Of a stretch of 11,514 nucleotides of DNA, positions 7,501 to 11,514 are shown piece by piece. The notes beneath the pieces are model-generated. The model searched no databases, was not told where the DNA came from, and saw only the letters and a program-made list of their open reading frames with translations. Source of the DNA: Bacteroidota bacterium (GTDB lineage Bacteria; Bacteroidota; Bacteroidia; Cytophagales; Hymenobacteraceae); the NCBI GenBank assembly GCA_023424725.1, contig JAFADQ010000028.1, positions 1-11,514 of the forward strand, in the 5' to 3' direction. The stretch's first letter is position 1; each line of letters begins with the position of its first letter. Both the position numbers and the translations under genes were made by a program.

Positions 7501-7602
7501 CAAAAGCTGCAGGAGTTGGTTCCTCCCATCGAATACAGTACTTTTAAAATTCAGTACGAGCAAGCAGTTGCTAACAAAGAAGCCACCGCCGACCAATGGT
7601 AG
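4570..7602 (+). CDS. Large polytopic membrane protein with periplasmic TPR region, function unknown
   Basis: A 1010-residue protein I do not recognise as a named family. Residues 1-410 contain about 11 hydrophobic helices (near 17-38, 88-111, 119-135, 147-167, 174-193, 207-228, 252-271, 279-297, 309-335, 350-369 and 388-406). Basic residues cluster in the loops after helices 2, 6, 8 and 10 (for example FRQRAKIMER and HKRLPVYR), giving an N-in topology and placing the C-terminal 600 residues in the periplasm. That part is helical with TPR-like units, such as LGDLYHNEGN near 424, LANLYNLQGN near 491, and repeats around 690-760 and 880-975. No catalytic motif of glycosyltransferases is visible, and no large periplasmic loop typical of O-antigen ligases. 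The start ATG lacks a Shine-Dalgarno sequence. An ABC ATPase gene starts four bases past the stop, implying a shared transcript. Confidence 0.85.
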   Translation: MSDNKFWRSWPADLRIPYVLLLGVTLFTILWSIYEYLFGPDRAVPWLTEADFTSIPVIIDQFSKLARNFDVQASGYLITERFGVGWPVLSATVAYLYLGLLAVAAIYFLAAVTTLKRIPYAIGMLLFMLLIASMNTDALGIIQETRNYFLIAVIIAFGLLTYYFQAFALHINFTFRLLFLLLLTLLVASVIYLRSSYDIYTTSLHLIGHSSSAVLLAGLLFVFLVAFDNIQGLLWLNGQGTTPQQRAGAGRFVLVTVLYLASLTFIYLAQTGFFQVDVSVITPFFLLVVSFLIGLWGFRQRAKIMERFLPFATAGAFIYLSLGICAFLGAAYAFGTANDPVIEAFNDAVLYTHIAFGVLFFIYIMVNFGPAIHKRLPVYRVAYNAQRIPFFTVYAAGTILLAILVLRTSWISLNQARAGYYNYLGDLYHNEGNDLLAERYYHEGHVYENNNVRSNMNLAMLAAEKNYRNSEIIFIKRTLQKRPEEKMFVRLANLYNLQGNLFDSMFTTREGLKKFPRSYRLHNNMALLFSKTDMLDSVNFYLAKAHDLAKDPVLKTNTLALQLKNGATDKALAYIAENKDEKHTTFNSNVALVQMMTPEAADAKKVPATGQLVFNDGSFMLYYHQLLGALPQADTTTVTALNLLLSEEQNQPYYENLNLLKALVLYYHSYRTEARKTLEMLTLNYPANDGYYLNLTGLWLMEGNMYRSAADYFSDAKEAGYAPAFLNHAYALGLAGETAKAGNEAVRVMTSGDPELIRQAMDLQNLLQTAPNNITATTNDTLKAQLLQLYSRQLPAELQLGVLNNMQNPRLQAEGKAQVIKELINAGRTDEAAALLDQMQQQKLDQALAAGQWQRLQASVLLAQKQYQQLLSALDKTNFGFGYETLKNYYRAVCLWRLGKPAEAKVYFDELPKQVPYYPEAILATAQFYTQQQNKPMKAYDLLLSALAYNPYSVPVLKAYILKAVDINLAEYADYSLQKLQELVPPIEYSTFKIQYEQAVANKEATADQW

Positions 7603-7606
7603 CCTT

Positions 7607-8332
7607 ATGAACCCGATCATCAGCACCGAGAACATTTCCAGAATTTACCAGATGGGCAGCGAAACAATTCATGCGCTGCGCTCTGTTTCTATCAGCATAA
7701 ACAAAGGAGAGTATGTGGCCTTTATGGGTCCGTCGGGCTCTGGTAAATCTACGCTGATGAACATTATCGGCTGCCTCGATACGCCCACCAACGGCACCTA
7801 TATTCTTAACGGCAGCGATGTTAGTAACATGACCGATAACGAGCTAGCCGAAGTGCGCAACAAAGAGATAGGGTTCGTTTTTCAGACCTTTAACCTGCTG
7901 CCCCGCTCTACGAGTTTAGAAAACGTGGCCCTGCCGCTTATTTATGCCGGTTACAGCAAGGCCCAGCGCACCCAACGCGCCTTAGAAGTGCTTACAAGCG
8001 TTGGCCTTGGCGAGCGCGCCAAACATAAACCCAACGAGCTATCGGGCGGGCAGCGGCAGCGCGTGGCCATTGCCCGGGCGCTGGTAAATAACCCCAGCAT
8101 TATTCTGGCCGATGAGCCTACCGGCAACCTCGATACCAAAACTTCTTACGAAATTATGGAGCTTTTCGAGAACCTGCACGCCAAAGGAAATACCATTATT
8201 ATGGTAACCCACGAAGAAGACATTGCCAAATATGCGCACCGCATTGTGCGCCTGCGCGACGGGCTTGTAGAAACAGACGAAATTAACACCGATATTACCA
8301 TTGCCAGAAAAGCTGCGGAGGGCATAAAATAG
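7607..8332 (+). CDS. ABC transporter ATP-binding protein, LolD/MacB class, without adjacent permease
   Basis: A 241-residue soluble ATPase of the class that drives LolCDE-, FtsE- and MacB-type machines. All ABC motifs are intact: Walker A GPSGSGKST (41-49), Q-loop Gln93 in FVFQTFNLLPR, signature LSGGQ (145-149), Walker B IILADE (165-170), D-loop NLD (174-176), and H-loop His202. The STLMNIIGCLD and LADEPTGNLD stretches are typical of the LolD/MacB class. I choose the ATG at 7607, four bases after the upstream stop, because it gives the family N-terminus; an in-frame TTG at 7568 would add 13 atypical residues. No FtsX/MacB-like permease lies in the window, so its partner is either encoded elsewhere or is the upstream 11-helix TPR protein. 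A structured non-coding element begins about 16 bases after the stop. Confidence 0.93.
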   Translation: MNPIISTENISRIYQMGSETIHALRSVSISINKGEYVAFMGPSGSGKSTLMNIIGCLDTPTNGTYILNGSDVSNMTDNELAEVRNKEIGFVFQTFNLLPRSTSLENVALPLIYAGYSKAQRTQRALEVLTSVGLGERAKHKPNELSGGQRQRVAIARALVNNPSIILADEPTGNLDTKTSYEIMELFENLHAKGNTIIMVTHEEDIAKYAHRIVRLRDGLVETDEINTDITIARKAAEGIK

Positions 8333-8348
8333 GGCGTTGCAAGCTAAA

Positions 8349-8497
8349 AGCCACGGCCGCGATAGGGATAGAAGCGAAAATCCTTTGGGCTGTAACAGGC
8401 GTTTTTTTGGGTGCCGCAGGGTAATTGCCCCACTCCGGAAAGAAAAGCAGCAAATTGGCCGGCCCAAAGATTGCAGCGAATAGCCCGGGCCTTCAGG
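8349..8497 (+). ncRNA. Structured RNA element, possibly Flavo-1-like
   Basis: An inner helix pairs 8380-8390 (ATC, bulged C, TTTGGGC) with GCCCAAAGAT at 8462-8471: ten Watson-Crick pairs, extendable by a G-U and a G-C. Outside it lies an asymmetric, purine-rich internal loop with GATAGGGATAGAAGCG (8361-8376) on one side and GCAGCGAATAGCCC (8473-8486) on the other. GGCC (8355-8358) and GGCC (8488-8491) close it. The apical part is variable and includes a T7 run at 8402-8408. From memory, Bacteroidota spacers often carry this GATAGGGATAGAAGCG...GCAGCGAATAGC arrangement, and the Flavo-1 motif is the closest named candidate; I cannot confirm that. Strand is chosen from this resemblance. It may instead be a transcribed dispersed repeat. 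Confidence 0.5.
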
Positions 8498-8687
8498 CAT
8501 CGCCCTTATTAATTATGGAATCGTAAAATAGTTGGATTATGAATATGAGATTATGAATAGTTGCATAGTAGACCTGTTTTTAAATAGTCTGTTTCTGTCT
8601 GAAAACAAAATTTAAACACGACAGCTGCTTAGAGTTTAAATTTCGGGCCGCAATATGCTTATTCACTTATTCACTAATTATCATCGC
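8498..8687. other. AT-rich spacer before the cobalamin adenosyltransferase gene
   Basis: This holds no supported gene. GATTATGAAT occurs twice (near 8534 and 8550), and a lone GTCTGAA lies at 8597-8603 without a hairpin or T-run. TAAATTTC near 8637-8644 is one mismatch from the -7 box consensus, too weak to call as a promoter. Confidence 0.4.
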
Positions 8688-9236
8688 ATGAAAATATATA
8701 CCAAAACCGGCGACAAAGGCCAGACCTCTTTAATTGGCGGCACCCGCGTACGGAAATCGCATACACGAATAGAAAGCTACGGAACGGTAGACGAGCTGAA
8801 CTCGTGGATTGGCATGTTGCGCGACCAGGAAGTTAACCAACTGATAAAGGATTTGCTTGCCGAAATACAAGACCGCTTGTTTACCATCGGCTCTACCCTG
8901 GCATCGGACCCTGATAAAAGCGCCATGAAATTGCCCGATTTGCTTGACTCGGATATTGAGCTGCTGGAGCGGGAAATGGATAAACTAAACGAGGAGCTGC
9001 CACCGCTGCGGGTGTTTGTGTTGCCGGGCGGGCATCAGTCGGTTTCTTTTTGCCACGTGGCCCGCACCGTTTGCCGCCGCGCAGAGCGCATGGTAATACG
9101 GCTTGATGAAGAAAGCCCCGTAAACGAGCGGATAATAAGATACCTGAACCGCCTGAGCGATTATTTGTTTGTATTGAGCCGGCACATGGCCCAAAGCCTG
9201 CAGGCCGAAGAAATACCCTGGAAGCCCCGGAAATAA
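8688..9236 (+). CDS. pduO: Cob(I)alamin adenosyltransferase, PduO type
   Basis: A 182-residue cytoplasmic enzyme that transfers the adenosyl group of ATP to cob(I)alamin, making coenzyme B12. The N-terminal ATP site MKIYTKTGDKGQTSLIGG is intact, followed by the SYGTVDELNSWIG helix (residues 30-42). LPGG lies at 112-115, the Arg-rich helix ARTVCRRAER at 125-134, and YLNRLSDYLFVLSR at 152-165. Phe110, Arg126, Arg130 and Asn154 appear to match the active-site residues Phe112, Arg128, Arg132 and Asn156 of the Lactobacillus PduO enzyme, judged by spacing. I choose the ATG at 8688 because it gives the canonical start; the in-frame ATG at 8655 adds 11 unrelated residues. No other B12 gene is in the window, so it may serve a B12-dependent enzyme encoded elsewhere, such as methylmalonyl-CoA mutase or ribonucleotide reductase. 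Length is normal. Confidence 0.93.
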   Translation: MKIYTKTGDKGQTSLIGGTRVRKSHTRIESYGTVDELNSWIGMLRDQEVNQLIKDLLAEIQDRLFTIGSTLASDPDKSAMKLPDLLDSDIELLEREMDKLNEELPPLRVFVLPGGHQSVSFCHVARTVCRRAERMVIRLDEESPVNERIIRYLNRLSDYLFVLSRHMAQSLQAEEIPWKPRK

Positions 9237-9267
9237 GGCCGCTACAGACCAATTCTTCAGAATTTCG

Positions 9268-9275
9268 TAAATTTG
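9268..9275 (+). promoter_or_regulatory. -7 box of ilvE promoter
   Basis: TAAATTTG matches TAnnTTTG exactly, with a predicted start of transcription near 9281 and a leader of about 30 nt. No good -33 TTG is seen at 19-21 bases upstream. It lies in the 76-bp gap after the adenosyltransferase gene, so ilvE can probably be transcribed on its own. Confidence 0.45.
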
Positions 9276-9312
9276 ATTTACCAACCCGGAGCCCACTCCG
9301 TAACGTAGCAAC

Positions 9313-10383
9313 ATGGAAACCGAAACCCTTAAAATAAAGGTGCAGCAAGCGCCAAAATCGCGCATAACAGAGCTCGATTACCAGAATATAGAATTCGGAA
9401 AAATAATTTCCGACCACATGTTTGTGGTAGATTTTAAAAACGGCGAGTGGCAGGAACCGCAAATTATGCCCTACGGCCCCATGCAAATGAGCCCGGCAAT
9501 TTCGGCGCTGCATTACGGCCAGGCTTTGTTCGAAGGAATGAAAGCATACCGCAATCCGGAAAAAGAAATCGTGCTTTTTCGCCCGCTGGATAATCATAAA
9601 CGCCTGAACATCTCTGCAAAGCGCCTGTGCATGCCCACCCTTCCGGAAGAAATTTTTATGGAAGGCCTAACCACTTTGCTGAAGCTGGATGCAAAATGGG
9701 TGCCGCCAACAGCGGGCTGCTCGCTTTATATCAGGCCGTTTATGTTCGCTACCGACGAGTTTATTGGTGTGCGGCCATCTGCTAACTACCGTTTCGTAAT
9801 TTTTACCTGCCCCGTGGGCGCGTATTATGGCCAGCCGGTTAAGGTTAAGGTAGAGCAGCAGTACGTGCGCTCTGTAGAGGGCGGCGCCGGTTATGCCAAA
9901 GCGGCCGGCAATTACGCGGCGGCCCTTTATCCGGCAAAACTGGCCCAAGACCAGGGCTACCACCAGCTTATCTGGACCGATGCCGTAGAGCACAAATACA
10001 TAGAAGAATCGGGCACCATGAACATTATGTTCGTGATAGACGGCAAATTAATTACCCCGGCCGTTAGCACCTCTATTCTTTCCGGCATTACCCGCGACAG
10101 CGTACTTACGCTTGCCCGCGATTGGGGAATGACGGTAGAAGAACGCAAAGTTTCTGTAGATGAAGTAATAGCGGCCCACAACAACGGCACCCTAACCGAG
10201 GCTTTCGGCACCGGCACGGCTGCCACCATCGCCCCTATCGCCACCATCGGCTACCAGGGTCAGAATTACGAATTGCCACCTTCCGAAACCCGCGAATTTT
10301 CTAACCGCGTAGCCACCGAGCTCGACAAGATCCGCACCGGCCAAATGCCCGACCCGTATGGCTGGGTAGTGAAAGTAGATTGA
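9313..10383 (+). CDS. ilvE: Branched-chain amino acid aminotransferase
   Basis: A 356-residue, PLP-dependent fold-type IV enzyme that performs the last step of Leu, Ile and Val synthesis, and the first of their breakdown, with 2-oxoglutarate/glutamate as partner. Length and layout fit the longer (type II, eukaryote-like) BCAT group. Motifs in order: HYGQALFEGMKAYR (67-80); the SLYIRPFMFATD stretch (137-148); GGAGYAKAAGNYAA (190-203), where Lys197 should carry PLP; WTDAVEHKYIEESGTMN (221-237), with Tyr229, Glu232 and the GTMN phosphate-binding region; SGITRDSVL (257-265); and EAFGTGTAATI near 296-306. The start ATG gives a family-like N-terminus and sits 76 bp after the preceding stop. A strong terminator follows. 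No other ilv or leu gene is adjacent. Confidence 0.96.
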   Translation: METETLKIKVQQAPKSRITELDYQNIEFGKIISDHMFVVDFKNGEWQEPQIMPYGPMQMSPAISALHYGQALFEGMKAYRNPEKEIVLFRPLDNHKRLNISAKRLCMPTLPEEIFMEGLTTLLKLDAKWVPPTAGCSLYIRPFMFATDEFIGVRPSANYRFVIFTCPVGAYYGQPVKVKVEQQYVRSVEGGAGYAKAAGNYAAALYPAKLAQDQGYHQLIWTDAVEHKYIEESGTMNIMFVIDGKLITPAVSTSILSGITRDSVLTLARDWGMTVEERKVSVDEVIAAHNNGTLTEAFGTGTAATIAPIATIGYQGQNYELPPSETREFSNRVATELDKIRTGQMPDPYGWVVKVD

Positions 10384-10406
10384 TCAGATTTATTATTGAT
10401 ATAAGA

Positions 10407-10440
10407 ACAGCGCCGGATTAATTCTGGCGCTGTTTTTTTT
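10407..10440 (+). terminator. Rho-independent terminator of ilvE
   Basis: ACAGCGCCGG (10407-10416) pairs with CTGGCGCTGT (10424-10433), a 10-bp stem with one G-U pair and a 7-nt loop. T8 runs over 10433-10440. It lies 23 bases after the ilvE stop codon. GTCTGAA follows immediately. Confidence 0.93.
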
Positions 10441-10528
10441 GTCTGAACTTTGATTTTGGGGATTACAAGGAAGATTATGATTTATGTTGTAGTGAGGTAA
10501 TTTTTGGCCATTGCAAGATAACTGTAGG
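10441..10528. other. Non-coding spacer after ilvE terminator
   Basis: It starts with GTCTGAACTTTGATTTTGGGG, directly abutting the terminator T-run. No ORF of interest is present. It looks like repeat-derived sequence. Confidence 0.4.
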
Positions 10529-10551
10529 GGCGAATTGCATTCGCCTTTTTT
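10529..10551 (+). terminator. Second terminator-like hairpin
   Basis: GGCGAAT (10529-10535) and ATTCGCC (10539-10545) form a perfect 7-bp stem over a TGC loop, followed by T6 (10546-10551). It could back up the ilvE terminator. GTCTGAA follows at once here as well, so it may be part of a dispersed repeat. Confidence 0.6.
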
Positions 10552-10566
10552 GTCTGAATCAGAATT
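10548..10566 (+). repeat. GTCTGAATCAG dispersed repeat, copy 2
   Basis: TTTTGTCTGAATCAGAATT is identical over 19 bases to the minus strand of 2923-2905, about 7.6 kb away. The bases that follow, a run of AGGATTTTAGAATTT, look like slippage-prone repeat sequence. Confidence 0.7.
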
Positions 10567-10630
10567 TCCAGGATTTTAGAATTTACTGAATTACCCTGCC
10601 GTGCCCTAAAAAACACCCGCTACAGCCCAA

Positions 10631-11514
10631 CTACCTTAGCAAACTCACGCTCCCCTTCTTCTGCACCACATTACCCGTGCAATCGGTAAACCGCAGCGAG
10701 TAAAAATACACGCCTGCCGGGGCTTCTTCTCCTTTCCAGCTTTCTGCGGGGTTATCGCTTCTCCATACCACTTTTCCCCAGCGGTTAAATATCTGCAGCT
10801 CGTACTCTTCAGCCGGGCCGGTAAAGAGAATCAGCTCGTCGTTTATGCCGTCGTTATTGGGCGTGAAGACGTTGGTTGGTAGTGGCCCTTGTTCCGGTGC
10901 CCGCAGGGTTACGGTTATGCTGTCGCGGATAGAAAAACAGGCGTTGCTGATCTGTACTTTGTACTCGCCTTCGGTAGCGGCTTGTATGGTTTGCGATGTT
11001 TGGCCGGTGCTCCAGAGGTAGCTGCTGCCGGGGTTTTGGGCGCTTAATTCTACAAATGGCACTCCGCAGCCAAGGGTGTCTTTAGCTGCAAAAGGGGGCT
11101 GTAGCTCCGGAATTACCGTTACCTGCACCTGAAATTGGCGGCTGCCGCAAGCATTTTTGCCCTCCAGAGCATAGGTGCCGCTGGAGGTTGGCGCCAGTAC
11201 AGAATCTGAATTTGCGCTCCAGCTCCAGGTGTTGCCGCTCTGGCTGTGCAGCGGCAAGGTTTGCCCGGCGCAAATTACCGTATCGGCGGGCATAACAGAG
11301 GCAAGCTCTCCGGCTACGTTAACGATGGTGGTTAAGGTATCGAGCTCGGTGGTGCAGGTTACGGTGTAGGTGCCCGGCCCGCTAAACAAGTGGCGCGGGT
11401 ATTTGCCCTCCGCGAAGTTAGCTGCTCCGCTTGCCGGATCGCCGAAGTTCCAGCGGTGGAATTGTGTGCAGCCGGTGCTGCTGGCCCAGAACTGTAGGGT
11501 ATCGGTAGCGCAGG
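10631..11514 (-). CDS. Secreted PKD/Ig-like repeat protein with type B T9SS sorting domain (5' end outside window)
   Basis: The frame stays open to the right edge, and 293 residues of the C-terminal part are visible. It starts within a PKD-type domain: the visible WNFGDPASG motif (residues 21-29) and FSGPGTYTVTCTTE (about 43-56) are typical of PKD domains in large adhesins of Bacteroidota. Two Ig-like segments follow, with DTVICAGQT near 77-85 and YLWSTGQTSQTI near 165-176. The C-terminus is the type B (CHU_C/TIGR04131, gliding-motility-associated) sorting domain: NVFTPNNDGIND at 214-225, then YELQIFNRWGKVVW and PAGVYFYSLRF. Such domains send proteins through the type IX system, often to the cell surface. 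Paired cysteines suggest disulfides. The stop is TAG at 10633-10631. An in-frame TTG at 11389 is internal, not a start. Ligand and role are unknown; adhesion is an inference. Confidence 0.88.
   Translation of the reverse strand, partial: CATDTLQFWASSTGCTQFHRWNFGDPASGAANFAEGKYPRHLFSGPGTYTVTCTTELDTLTTIVNVAGELASVMPADTVICAGQTLPLHSQSGNTWSWSANSDSVLAPTSSGTYALEGKNACGSRQFQVQVTVIPELQPPFAAKDTLGCGVPFVELSAQNPGSSYLWSTGQTSQTIQAATEGEYKVQISNACFSIRDSITVTLRAPEQGPLPTNVFTPNNDGINDELILFTGPAEEYELQIFNRWGKVVWRSDNPAESWKGEEAPAGVYFYSLRFTDCTGNVVQKKGSVSLLR

Noticed and set aside
4570..7602. Large membrane protein as an O-antigen ligase or polymerase with C-terminal TPR
   Set aside because: The topology is superficially similar, but I see no large periplasmic loop or conserved ligase motif among the helices; left as unknown.
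8039..8500. 153-codon minus-strand ORF
   Set aside because: It is antisense to the conserved ABC signature region and to the structured RNA element; no family resemblance.
8597..8603. Fourth GTCTGAA copy
   Set aside because: It lacks the preceding hairpin and T-run that define the other three copies; seven bases can recur by chance.
8893..9597. 234-codon minus-strand ORF
   Set aside because: It runs antisense across two well-supported genes, pduO and ilvE, and is an open-frame shadow of their codon use.
11387..11389. TTG as the start of the right-edge gene
   Set aside because: The same frame continues upstream through a coherent PKD domain to the window edge, so this codon is internal.

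Overview
The window comes from a member of the Bacteroidota, most likely a Cytophagia- or Chitinophagia-type environmental bacterium; I cannot name a genus. Four things point there. Both ends carry C-terminal sorting domains of the type IX secretion system, type A on the left and type B on the right. Gene starts lack Shine-Dalgarno sequences. Several starts are preceded by the Bacteroidota -7 promoter box TAnnTTTG. The spacers are filled with inverted-repeat elements of the kind scattered through genomes of this phylum.

Layout, left to right. The 3' end of a secreted, surface-type protein gene (2-835, +). A spacer with a 162-bp concentric palindromic element (994-1155) and a terminator. An oxidative-stress pair on the minus strand, ahpD (1247-1831) and ahpC (2140-2694), separated by a cluster of CTCTCCC/GGGAGAG hairpins. 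Divergently, plsC (3113-3919) overlapping gatC (3867-4154): phospholipid synthesis followed by tRNA-dependent amidation. After a 415-bp spacer comes a two-gene unit: a 1010-residue protein with about 11 membrane segments and a large, probably periplasmic, TPR region (4570-7602), and four bases later a LolD/MacB-class ABC ATPase with no permease beside it (7607-8332). A structured element, probably a non-coding RNA, follows at 8349-8497. Then a PduO-type cobalamin adenosyltransferase (8688-9236), branched-chain aminotransferase ilvE (9313-10383) with a strong terminator, and the 3' end of a second secreted protein with PKD/Ig-like repeats (10631-11514, -).

Most genes are core metabolism or maintenance: peroxide detoxification, phosphatidic acid synthesis, Gln/Asn-tRNA formation, B12 cofactor maturation, and Leu/Ile/Val transamination. 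No phage, insertion sequence, tRNA, rRNA or CRISPR array was seen. The parts most worth attention are the TPR membrane protein with its orphan ABC ATPase, the structured RNA element, and a recurring module of hairpin, T-run and GTCTGAA that appears three times in the spacers.
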